Origin: JANNPJ01 sp035474375
GTDB lineage: Bacteria > Actinomycetota > Actinomycetes > Actinomycetales > Kineosporiaceae
Direction: 5' to 3'
Assembly: GCA_035474375.1 (NCBI GenBank)
Contig: DATINJ010000101.1
Location: 1 to 16,498, forward strand
Length of the DNA stretch: 16,498 bases
In this document: positions 6,791-12,941 of the stretch, one piece after another
Layout: each line of letters opens with the position of its first letter
Numbering within the stretch: position 1 is the stretch's first letter
Position numbers and translations under genes: made by a program
Notes under the pieces: model-generated
Seen by the model: the letters and a program-made list of their open reading frames with translations, nothing else
Databases searched by the model: none
Told to the model about the DNA's origin: nothing

Positions 6791-6803
6791 CGCGACACCG
6801 CTC

Positions 6804-8108
6804 TCATCTCAGGAATCCTTCGTAGTGCCGCTGCTGCAACTGCGACTCGATCTGCTTCACCGTCTCCAGGCCGACCCCGACCACGATCAGGATCGAGGTA
6901 CCACCGAACGGGAAGTTCTGGTTCGCGTTGATCAGAACCAGAGCGATCAAGGGGATCAGCGCGACCACGCCGAGGTACAGCGCTCCGGCCAAGGTGACCC
7001 GGCTGAGAACGTACTCGAGGTAGTCCGCGGTCGGTCGACCAGCCCGGATCCCGGGGATGAAGCCGCCGTACTTCTTCATGTTCTCGGCGACCTCGTCCGG
7101 GTTGAACGTGATCGCAACGTAGAAGTACGTGAAGAAGACGATGAGCAGGAAGTAGCTGATGATGTAGACGGGGTGATCGCCCTTGACGAAGTTCGTCTGG
7201 ATCCAGTCCACCCACCCCGCGGTGCTGTTCTTCTGGAACTGCGCCAGCAGGGCCGGCAGATAGAGCAGGGACGACGCGAAGATCACGGGGATTACGCCGG
7301 CCATGTTGACCTTGATCGGAATGTAGGTGCTGGTACCACCGAACGCCTTGCGACCGACCTGGCGCTTGGCGTACTGCACCGGGACTCGACGCTGGCTCTG
7401 CTCGACGAAAACCACCAGCGCCATGATGATCAGACCGATGCCGATGACCAGCAAGAAGGTGATCATGCTCTTCTGGCGAATCGACCAGAGGGAGCCCGGG
7501 AAACCGGACGCGATCGAGGTGAAGATCAGCAACGACATGCCGTTACCGATCCCCTTCTCGGTGACGACCTCGCCGAGCCACATGATGAAGCCGGTACCTG
7601 CCGTCATGGTCAGCACCATCGTGGCAATCACGAAGATGCTGTCGTCCGGGATCAGGGTCTCTTGGCAGTTCTGGAACAGGCCACCGGTCTGCCGCGAGAT
7701 CGCGACGAACGTCGTTGACTGCAGAACCGCCAGCCCGATCGTCAGGTACCGGGTGTACTGGGTGAGCTTGGTGGTGCCGGCCTGGCCCTCTTCCTTCAGG
7801 GCCTCGAACCGGGGAATCACCACCGTCAGCAGCTGGATGATGATGCTCGCCGTGATGTACGGCATGATCCCCAGCGCGAAGATGGACAGCTGTAGCAGCG
7901 CGCCCCCGCTGAAGAGGTTCACCAGCTCATAGAGACCGGTGCTCTGACTGTCCTTGGCGAGGTTGACGCATCTCTGTACCGCCGCGAAGTCGACGCCGGG
8001 GGTCGGGACAAACGACCCGAGCCGGAACAGCGCCATGATCGCGAGCGTGAACAGAATCTTGCGGCGAAGATCGGGGGTTCGAAACGCCCGGGCGAACGCG
8101 GTGAGCAC
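6804..8108 (-). CDS. secY: Preprotein translocase subunit SecY
   Basis: SecY is the membrane channel of the Sec translocon. The 434-aa protein starts with the usual cytoplasmic helix (LTAFARAFRTPDLRRKILFTL) and shows ten hydrophobic segments. Typical family stretches are RLGSFVPTPGVD, the plug/TM2 region GGALLQLSIFALGIMPYITASI, FIMWLGEVVTEKGIGNGMSLLIF and the C-terminal QIESQLQQRHYEGFL. The start is taken as GTG 8108 because AGGAGG lies 4 nt before it and homology begins there; longer in-frame starts would add a non-conserved basic segment. The 235-nt leader separates it from a lipoprotein gene, whereas secY normally follows rplO directly. Confidence 0.97.
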   Translation of the reverse strand: MLTAFARAFRTPDLRRKILFTLAIMALFRLGSFVPTPGVDFAAVQRCVNLAKDSQSTGLYELVNLFSGGALLQLSIFALGIMPYITASIIIQLLTVVIPRFEALKEEGQAGTTKLTQYTRYLTIGLAVLQSTTFVAISRQTGGLFQNCQETLIPDDSIFVIATMVLTMTAGTGFIMWLGEVVTEKGIGNGMSLLIFTSIASGFPGSLWSIRQKSMITFLLVIGIGLIIMALVVFVEQSQRRVPVQYAKRQVGRKAFGGTSTYIPIKVNMAGVIPVIFASSLLYLPALLAQFQKNSTAGWVDWIQTNFVKGDHPVYIISYFLLIVFFTYFYVAITFNPDEVAENMKKYGGFIPGIRAGRPTADYLEYVLSRVTLAGALYLGVVALIPLIALVLINANQNFPFGGTSILIVVGVGLETVKQIESQLQQRHYEGFLR

Positions 8109-8145
8109 GAAACCTCCTGCGCGCCGCTGGCAGGCGGCTCGACGG

Positions 8146-8173
8146 TGCATATTTGGGGCGGATCGGCGGTAAA
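8146..8173 (-). promoter_or_regulatory. secY: Candidate secY promoter
   Basis: On the minus strand, TTTACC (8168-8173) and TATGCA (8146-8151) are spaced by 16 bp and could serve as -35 and -10 boxes, giving a leader of about 30 nt before GTG 8108. Both hexamers are imperfect. A separate promoter is expected because the preceding genes are unrelated to the translocon. Confidence 0.25.
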
Positions 8174-8189
8174 GCGCACGACCGCAGTG

Positions 8190-8248
8190 CACGGACAAGA
8201 TCGGACTGGGCGGCAAGTTGAGGTCTTGCAAGGACATCCCAGTCCGTG
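8190..8248 (-). promoter_or_regulatory. Nested and alternative stem-loops upstream of secY
   Basis: CGGACTGGG (8202-8210) pairs perfectly with CCCAGTCCG (8238-8246), enclosing a second stem GCAAG/CTTGC (8213-8217 with 8225-8229). The same 8242-8248 segment, GTCCGTG, can instead pair perfectly with CACGGAC (8190-8196). The two pairings share bases and exclude each other. The element may be an attenuator in the secY leader or the end of the lipoprotein transcript. Confidence 0.45.
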
Positions 8249-8334
8249 ACGATAACACCTGAGAGCTTGCTTCATCACACCCAGGGGACCGACCTTCAGC
8301 TTACCCCGAACGGTCGTGTCTCCTGAGTCTAGGA

Positions 8335-8352
8335 CCGAGCGCTTCAGCTCGG
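8335..8352 (-). terminator. Small hairpin over the lipoprotein stop codon
   Basis: CCGAGC (8335-8340) and GCTCGG (8347-8352) form a 6-bp stem whose 6-nt loop holds the TGA stop (8344-8346). It is followed by no T-run; a terminator role is possible but weakly supported. Confidence 0.25.
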
Positions 8353-9027
8353 GGCGGCCGGGGCCGGACCACCGCATTCGGGGGCCGCGAGATCCTCGGA
8401 TCCGGAGCGGTGCTTGATGTCGATATTTCTCAGCGTGAAGATCTCGCGGTTCTCGGCCGTGTTCCACAAGATGAAGCTGCGCTTCGCGAGCGGCACCATC
8501 TGCACCCTGAACTCGGAGTCGGGGTACGGGCCGGGACGGGTGAGGACAGCCCCGTTCCTGGTCCAGCCAACCGAGGACCGCTGGCTGAGCGGCCCGAACG
8601 ATTCGGCCAGCACCGTCTCGACATCACCGGTCGGCCCGGGCCCGTCATCCACCGGCTTGCAGTCCGGCGCATGGCTCGCCCGCATCTGTCCGCCGGTCTT
8701 CCAGCTGGCCGTGTCCACCACCTTGCCGACCAAGGAACCAGTGGACTGCAGAGCCTCGATCCCACCGTCTGAGCCGACCGTCAACTGGGTGACCCACTGG
8801 GTGATCCTCGGCGCGGCCGAGGAGTTGGTCCGGTCGTCCGCCGTGTAGCTCAGAAGGACGGTGCCCGGCTGTGACCACGAGGGCTCTAGCACCGAGGCTG
8901 GCGGCGAGGTCGACACGGCCGCCGGTCGCGCCGATCCGTCGGCGGAGCAGGCGGTGACGGCGAGAAGCCCGACCGAACCGATCAGTGCCGCCTGTCCCAC
9001 GTACCTTCTCGAACGACCTGCTGACAT
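8344..9027 (-). CDS. Putative lipoprotein of unknown function
   Basis: I do not recognise a family for this 227-aa protein. It begins with a signal peptide (SRRYVG then a hydrophobic core) ending in the lipobox VTAC with the lipidated Cys27, followed by a Ser/Ala/Pro-rich tether (about 28-50). The mature part (about 50-215) alternates short beta-like segments, for example TVLLSYTADD, ITQWVTQLTVGSDG and SFILWNTAENREIFTLRNIDI. It has two more cysteines (Cys123, Cys218) that could form a disulphide. ATG 9027 has GGAGG 8 nt upstream. The gene sits between a secreted-protein gene and secY, a place where actinomycetes normally have no gene. It is likely anchored to the outer face of the membrane; a more specific role cannot be read from the sequence. 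Confidence 0.85.
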   Translation of the reverse strand: MSAGRSRRYVGQAALIGSVGLLAVTACSADGSARPAAVSTSPPASVLEPSWSQPGTVLLSYTADDRTNSSAAPRITQWVTQLTVGSDGGIEALQSTGSLVGKVVDTASWKTGGQMRASHAPDCKPVDDGPGPTGDVETVLAESFGPLSQRSSVGWTRNGAVLTRPGPYPDSEFRVQMVPLAKRSFILWNTAENREIFTLRNIDIKHRSGSEDLAAPECGGPAPAAPS

Positions 9028-9072
9028 GAGCGGAACCTCCAGCGGCGTGGTTTCGGGGTTAATCGGCTGTAC

Positions 9073-9119
9073 GCAGGCCGTCCCCCGGAGCCGAAATGCT
9101 GCTCCGGGGGACGGCCTGC
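9073..9119. terminator. Perfect 19-bp hairpin after the secreted-protein gene
   Basis: The arms 9073-9091 and 9101-9119 are exactly complementary over 19 bp around a 9-nt loop; the right arm reads GCTCCGGGGGACGGCCTGC. It starts 11 nt after the stop of the secreted-protein gene and ends 45 nt before the lipoprotein start. There is no U-tract in the minus direction, so it resembles the U-less hairpin terminators common in actinomycetes, or an RNA-stabilising stem. Confidence 0.75.
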
Positions 9120-9130
9120 ATTTCACATCC

Positions 9131-9553
9131 TTAGCAAGCCAAGCTCTTCCAATCGGTCGTGTAGGGGCCGTAGTTGGTACCCAGCGCATTACGGGTCTTC
9201 CAGAGGCCCCGGTATTTGTCGGTGCCGTCGCCGTCGCAGTTCTTCGAGAACTTGGCGCGAATGTTCTGCGCCCCATTCTCGTCCCGGTCATCCAGAGTCT
9301 TGTACTGCAGTGTGTCCTTGCGCTGCAGGGCCACATATCCGTACCAGCCACTGGTCTGGCAGATGTTGTAGTAAAGCTCGACATGCGTGCCCACGCTGAT
9401 ATACGGCGCGGGGTCCGTCTTCACCGTGCACGACGCCGTCGAGATCGACTTCTGAACGGTCTTGGCCGGAGCGGCCTGGGCACTGCCGACACTGAAGAAA
9501 ACAGTGGCACCCATAACCGCGACGCCAACAAGAGACAAGGCAGACTTCCGCAT
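9131..9553 (-). CDS. Small secreted four-cysteine protein of unknown function
   Basis: This 140-aa protein has a clear Sec signal peptide: MRKSAL, a hydrophobic stretch (about 7-23), and the cleavage motif AQA before APAK (after residue 27). The mature protein of about 113 aa has exactly four cysteines (42, 65, 106 and the C-terminal residue 140), suggesting two disulphides, and is rich in Tyr, Trp, Lys and Asp (for example ELYYNICQTSGWYGYVALQ). I know no named domain that fits. ATG 9553 has AAGGA upstream. Its leader is AT-richer than the surroundings, and it is bounded by strong hairpins on both sides, so it is probably a separate transcription unit inserted between rplO and secY. Confidence 0.88.
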   Translation of the reverse strand: MRKSALSLVGVAVMGATVFFSVGSAQAAPAKTVQKSISTASCTVKTDPAPYISVGTHVELYYNICQTSGWYGYVALQRKDTLQYKTLDDRDENGAQNIRAKFSKNCDGDGTDKYRGLWKTRNALGTNYGPYTTDWKSLAC

Positions 9554-9751
9554 TGTTTGTCCTTCCAATTCCCCACCCGCGCCGACCCCCGGCGCCTGCA
9601 AAACGTATCGTCGAGAATGCGCAAAGTACAGGCTTTTAAGGGCAATGTTTGGAAAGCGCGGTTTAGCACTCTTGAGCTTTGTGTCCTTTATGACGCCTAT
9701 ACCATAAGCCGGTTAGGCGATATCGAAGGGGGTCCTTCCGGCAAAACCGAA
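9554..9751 (-). promoter_or_regulatory. AT-richer leader/promoter region of the secreted-protein gene
   Basis: The stretch between the rplO terminator and the secreted-protein start has no ORF of its own. Bases 9601-9720 contain 56 G or C in 120 (47%), far below the surrounding ribosomal genes. A promoter for the secreted-protein gene must lie here if the upstream hairpin terminates, but I cannot pick one -10/-35 pair with confidence. Confidence 0.4.
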
Positions 9752-9783
9752 CGCCACCGCCGACCTGTCGGTCGGCGGTGGCG
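9752..9783 (-). terminator. Intrinsic terminator of the spc-type operon after rplO
   Basis: The arms CGCCACCGCCGACC (9752-9765) and GGTCGGCGGTGGCG (9770-9783) are perfectly complementary over 14 bp with a 4-nt loop. In the minus-strand transcript the stem is followed by TTCGGTTTTG, a short T-rich stretch. It lies 23 nt after the rplO stop and is the best terminator in the window. Confidence 0.8.
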
Positions 9784-9806
9784 CAATGTTCGAAAGGCGC
9801 GAGGCC

Positions 9807-10262
9807 TCAGAGCTGGGTGGTGCTCCCACCAGCGGCGGTGATCTTCTCTGCCGCCGAGGCGGAGAAACGGTGCGCCGTGATGTTCAACGCAACGGTGATG
9901 TCACCGGTGCCCAGAACCTTGACCACGTGTCCGTCACGGACCGCGCCCTTGGCCACCAGGTCGTCGACGGTGACGTCGCCACCGTCCGGGAAGAGCTCAC
10001 CGAGGCGGTTGAGGTTCACCACCTGGTACTCGGTCCGGAACGGGTTCTTGAAACCGCGAAGCTTCGGCAGCCGCATGTGCAGTGGCATCTGCCCACCTTC
10101 GAACCCGGCCGGCACCTGGTACCGGGCACTGGTGCCCTTGGTGCCGCGTCCGGCGGTCTTGCCCTTGCTGCCCTCACCACGACCGACCCGGATCTTCGCC
10201 TTCTTGGCGCCCGGGGCGGGCCGCAGGTGGTGCACCTTCAGAGCGTGCTCGCGTTCAGCCAT
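9807..10262 (-). CDS. rplO: 50S ribosomal protein L15
   Basis: uL15 is a 23S rRNA-binding protein needed late in 50S assembly. The 151-aa protein has the Gly/Arg/Lys-rich N-terminal extension of the family (RVGRGEGSKGKTAGRGTKG), the FEGGQMPLHMRLPKLRGF motif, and a C-terminal globular domain ending AHRFSASAAEKITAAGG. The length is typical. It starts 1 nt after the rpmD stop, so the two are translationally coupled. It is the last gene before a perfect 14-bp terminator. In most bacteria secY follows directly; here it is about 1.7 kb further on. Confidence 0.98.
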   Translation of the reverse strand: MAEREHALKVHHLRPAPGAKKAKIRVGRGEGSKGKTAGRGTKGTSARYQVPAGFEGGQMPLHMRLPKLRGFKNPFRTEYQVVNLNRLGELFPDGGDVTVDDLVAKGAVRDGHVVKVLGTGDITVALNITAHRFSASAAEKITAAGGSTTQL

Positions 10263-10263
10263 T

Positions 10264-10446
10264 TCAGTCCACCTCCTCGACGGTGACGAGATGCCGCACC
10301 GTGTTGATCATCCCGCGAATCTCGGGACGATCCTCCTTGATGACGACATGACGAATCCGCTTCAGTCCCAGCGAGCGAAGCGTGTCGCGCTGGTTCTGCT
10401 TGCCACCGATCTTTGATCGGATCTGGGTGACCTTCAGGTGTCCCAT
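10264..10446 (-). CDS. rpmD: 50S ribosomal protein L30
   Basis: uL30 is a small 23S rRNA-binding protein of the large subunit. The 60-aa sequence matches the bacterial short form: LKVTQIRSKIGGKQNQRDTL, then LGLKRIRHVVIKEDRPEIRGMINTVRHLVTVEE. Its ATG overlaps the rpsE stop by one base (TGATG), and it ends 1 nt before rplO, indicating translational coupling within rpsE-rpmD-rplO. Confidence 0.97.
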   Translation of the reverse strand: MGHLKVTQIRSKIGGKQNQRDTLRSLGLKRIRHVVIKEDRPEIRGMINTVRHLVTVEEVD

Positions 10447-11129
10447 CAGGCTTTAGCTCCCGCCGCACGGGCCCGCAGCAGAGCGGCGGGCGCGACGTCC
10501 TCGATCGGCAGCCCACGACGGGCAGCGACCTCCTCGGGACGCTCCAGCCCGCGCAGCGCGGCAACGGTCGCGTGCACGACGTTGATCGCGTTGTCCGAGC
10601 CGAGCGACTTGCTGAGCACGTCATGGATACCGGCGCACTCCAGGACGGCGCGCACCGGACCACCGGCGATAACGCCGGTACCCGGGGACGCCGGGCGCAG
10701 CAGAACCACGCCGGCTGCCCGCTCACCCTGAATCGGGTGCGGGATTGTCCCCTGAATGCGCGGCACCTTGAAGAATGCCTTCTTCGCCTCCTCGACACCC
10801 TTGGCGATCGCCGCGGGCACCTCCTTGGCCTTGCCGTAGCCGACGCCGACGGTGCCGTCACCGTCACCGACCACTACCAGCGCGGTGAAGCTGAAGCGAC
10901 GACCGCCCTTGACGACCTTCGCCACCCGGTTGATCGCGACGACGCGCTCGACGAACGCGGACTTGTCCTGCCCGCCGTCACGGCCACCACGGCCACCGCC
11001 GTCGCGACCGCCACCGCGGCCACCACCGCGACCTGAGTTGTCGCCACCGGCACCGCCAGCAGCTCCACCTGCGGCGCCACCCGCCGCACCGGTGGAGCCA
11101 CCGGGGCCGCGGCGCTGAGGTCCAGCCAT
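10446..11129 (-). CDS. rpsE: 30S ribosomal protein S5 with Gly/Arg-rich N-terminal extension
   Basis: uS5 lies near the mRNA entry channel and takes part in decoding fidelity. The conserved part starts near residue 55 (DKSAFVERVVAINRVAKVVKGGRRFSF) and includes the double-stranded-RNA-binding-like fold and GDGDGTVGVGYGKAKEVPAAI, then a C-terminal domain (SPGTGVIAGGPVRAVLE). Residues 1-54 are a low-complexity extension with GGAA repeats followed by RGGGRGGGRDGGGRGGRDGG, an RGG-box-like tract. Total length is 227 aa, against about 165-200 in many bacteria. ATG 11129 is supported by AGAAGGAA upstream and by the MAGPQRRG start seen in actinomycetes. It follows rplR by 34 nt. Confidence 0.97.
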   Translation of the reverse strand: MAGPQRRGPGGSTGAAGGAAGGAAGGAGGDNSGRGGGRGGGRDGGGRGGRDGGQDKSAFVERVVAINRVAKVVKGGRRFSFTALVVVGDGDGTVGVGYGKAKEVPAAIAKGVEEAKKAFFKVPRIQGTIPHPIQGERAAGVVLLRPASPGTGVIAGGPVRAVLECAGIHDVLSKSLGSDNAINVVHATVAALRGLERPEEVAARRGLPIEDVAPAALLRARAAGAKA

Positions 11130-11163
11130 CAGATGTTCCTTCTCTCTACCTTGAAAATCTTCG

Positions 11164-11553
11164 TCACAGGTTGAGCCCCGCTTCCCGGGCGCCGTCAGCG
11201 ATCGCGGCCACCCGACCGTGGTAACGGTTGCCGCCCCGGTCGAAGACCACGGCCTCAATACCGGCTGCCTTGGCCCGCTCGCCGACAAGTTCGCCGACCC
11301 GCTTCGCCTTGGCGGTCTTGTCGCCGTCCAGCGCGCGCAGGTCCGGCTCCATGGTGGAGGCCGAGGCCAGGGTGCGACCAACCGAATCGTCCACGATCTG
11401 AACGAAAATGTGCCGGGCCGACCGGTTCACGACCAGGCGCGGACGTACCGCCGAACCCTGGATCTGCTTGCGGACGCGCAGGTGTCGACGGGTCCGGGAG
11501 GCCTGCTTGTTGCGGACCGACCCTCCGCCGCTGCGCTTCACACCGATCGCCAT
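11164..11553 (-). CDS. rplR: 50S ribosomal protein L18
   Basis: uL18 binds 5S rRNA and helps fix it in the central protuberance with L5. The 129-aa protein has the basic N-terminal arm (RTRRHLRVRKQIQGSAVRPRL), the core VNRSARHIFVQIVDDSVGRTLASAST, and the C-terminal signature VVFDRGGNRYHGRVAAIADGAREAGLNL. Its ATG overlaps the rplF stop by one base (TAATG), so the two are translationally coupled. Confidence 0.98.
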   Translation of the reverse strand: MAIGVKRSGGGSVRNKQASRTRRHLRVRKQIQGSAVRPRLVVNRSARHIFVQIVDDSVGRTLASASTMEPDLRALDGDKTAKAKRVGELVGERAKAAGIEAVVFDRGGNRYHGRVAAIADGAREAGLNL

Positions 11554-12098
11554 TACTTCTTGCCCGCCTTTCCGACCTTGCGCTTGACAACCTCGCCCGC
11601 GTAGCGGACACCCTTGCCCTTGTACGGGTCGGGCTTGCGCAGCTTGCGGAGGTTGGCCGCGACCTCGCCGACCGCCTGCTTGTCGATACCCGACACGGAG
11701 AACCGCGTCGGCGCCTCAACCGCGAAGCTGATCCCGGCCGGCGGCTCGATCGTGATCGAGTGGCTGTACCCGAGCGCGAACTCGAGGTTCTCGCCCTTCG
11801 CCTGGACCCGGTAACCGGTGCCGACGATCTCGAGCTTCTTCACATAGCCCTGAGTCACACCGATCACCATGTTGGCGATCAAGGTGCGGGTGAGGCCGTG
11901 CAGCGAACGCGAGGCGCGCTCGTCGTTGGGGCGGGTCACCGTGAGGGTGACTCCGTCTTCGCCGCGCTCCACCTTGATGGGGTCGGCGATCTTGTGCGAC
12001 AGCGAGCCCTTGGGGCCCTTCACCGTCACATCGCTGCCGTCCAGGGCGACATCTACGCCGCCGGGAACGGTGATCGGCAGTCTTCCGATCCGTGACAT
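11553..12098 (-). CDS. rplF: 50S ribosomal protein L6
   Basis: uL6 lies near the sarcin-ricin loop and the factor-binding site of the large subunit. The 181-aa protein has the two-domain L6 pattern: MSRIGRLPITVPGGVDV at the start, the interdomain stretch RSLHGLTRTLIANMVIGVTQGY, and the C-terminal signature IDKQAVGEVAANLRKLRKPDPYKGKGVRY. The length is standard. It starts 11 nt after the rpsH stop and overlaps rplR by one base. Confidence 0.98.
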   Translation of the reverse strand: MSRIGRLPITVPGGVDVALDGSDVTVKGPKGSLSHKIADPIKVERGEDGVTLTVTRPNDERASRSLHGLTRTLIANMVIGVTQGYVKKLEIVGTGYRVQAKGENLEFALGYSHSITIEPPAGISFAVEAPTRFSVSGIDKQAVGEVAANLRKLRKPDPYKGKGVRYAGEVVKRKVGKAGKK

Positions 12099-12109
12099 CT
12101 CAGATCCCC

Positions 12110-12508
12110 TTACCAGACGTAGGCGAGGACTTCCCCACCCACGCCCTTCTTGGAAGCCTGGCGGTCGGTCAGCAGACCGGACGACGTCGACAGGATCGCG
12201 ACGCCGAGGCCACCGAGCACCTTGGGCAGGTTGGTCGACTTCGCGTAAACCCGCAGCCCGGGCTTGCTGATCCGGCGCAGGCCGGCGATCGAACGTTCCC
12301 GGTTCGGGCCGTACTTCAACGTCACGGTGAGGGTCTTGCCCACCTCCGCGTCGGCCACCTCCCAGGAGGAGATGTACCCCTCCTGCTGGAGGATTTCGGC
12401 CACGTGCACCTTGAGCTTGCTATACGGCATCTGGGTCGCGTCGTGGTACGCCGAGTTGGCGTTCCGCACTCGCGTCAGCATGTCGGCGATCGGATCGGTC
12501 ATCACCAT
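12110..12508 (-). CDS. rpsH: 30S ribosomal protein S8
   Basis: uS8 binds helix 21 of 16S rRNA and is the translational repressor of the spc operon in E. coli. The 132-aa protein has MTDPIADMLTRVRNAN at its start and the signature GLGVAILSTSSGLLTDRQA with GGEVLAYVW at the end. ATG 12508 gives MVMTDP; ATG 12502 (MTDP) is an equally acceptable start. Upstream, 5 nt separate it from an unrecognised ORF whose last codons supply the AAAGGG that may act as ribosome binding site. No S8-binding target was identified by eye. Confidence 0.98.
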   Translation of the reverse strand: MVMTDPIADMLTRVRNANSAYHDATQMPYSKLKVHVAEILQQEGYISSWEVADAEVGKTLTVTLKYGPNRERSIAGLRRISKPGLRVYAKSTNLPKVLGGLGVAILSTSSGLLTDRQASKKGVGGEVLAYVW

Positions 12509-12513
12509 TGGGC

Positions 12514-12747
12514 TTATGCGCCCTTTCTCGCCGGGGTTTCGGCCACGGAACGCTCAGAGCGCTCAGCAGGGTCGACCTTCGGCGTGGTTTCGTTGAGGTA
12601 CTCGGGAATGTCATGACGGAGGGTGACCAGGCCCAGTGGCATGGCCGACCGAAGGCCGACCATCCGCTCGGCACGCATCGGTCGGGTCCTGCGTCCACCG
12701 GGAGCGGTGCTCCGGGAAGCCGGGTTCGCGATCGTCAGCTGGGCCAT
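12514..12747 (-). CDS. Hypothetical 77-aa protein between rpsN and rpsH
   Basis: An open frame of 77 codons fills almost exactly the gap between rpsN (7 nt before) and rpsH (5 nt after), which are normally adjacent. The product is basic and polar, rich in Arg in the first half (RSTAPGGRRTRPMRAERMVG), with a short hydrophobic stretch (SAMPLGLVTL) and a charged C-terminal tail (PAERSERSVAETPARKGA). No signal peptide or known domain is seen. About 58 of 78 third codon positions are G or C, which is coding-like but not decisive. The ribosome binding site is weak (GGTAGG). It may be a lineage-specific small protein or a fortuitous ORF in an expanded spacer. Confidence 0.5.
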   Translation of the reverse strand: MAQLTIANPASRSTAPGGRRTRPMRAERMVGLRSAMPLGLVTLRHDIPEYLNETTPKVDPAERSERSVAETPARKGA

Positions 12748-12754
12748 CTCGGGC

Positions 12755-12940
12755 CTACCAGCTGCTCTTGGTTACACCGGGCAGCTCGCCCCGGTGCGCC
12801 ATCTCGCGCAGGCAGATCCGGCACAAGCCGAACTTCTTGTACACCGAGTGCGGCCGTCCACACCGCTGGCAGCGGGTGTAACCCCGGACCGCGAACTTCG
12901 GCTTCTTCGCCGCCTTGTTTACCAGCGCCGTCTTCGCCAC
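12755..12940 (-). CDS. rpsN: 30S ribosomal protein S14, zinc-binding type
   Basis: uS14 belongs to the head of the small subunit. At 61 aa this is the short type Z form (rpsZ), with the zinc ligands Cys24, Cys27, Cys40 and Cys43 in CxxC pairs (TRCQRCGRPH and GLCRICLRE). The C-terminus HRGELPGVTKSSW is typical. It starts 1 nt after rplE. Actinomycetes often keep a second, zinc-free S14 elsewhere for zinc starvation; that paralogue is not in this window. Confidence 0.98.
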   Translation of the reverse strand: MAKTALVNKAAKKPKFAVRGYTRCQRCGRPHSVYKKFGLCRICLREMAHRGELPGVTKSSW

Positions 12941-12941
12941 G

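Noticed and set aside
8109..8258. A longer SecY N-terminus from an upstream ATG
   Set aside because: The added residues are not SecY-like, and GTG 8108 has a strong AGGAGG and the conserved beginning.
10874..11101. Repetitive CCACCG tracts as a CRISPR-like or tandem-repeat locus
   Set aside because: They encode the Gly/Arg-rich extension of S5 in frame; no regular repeat-spacer pattern exists.
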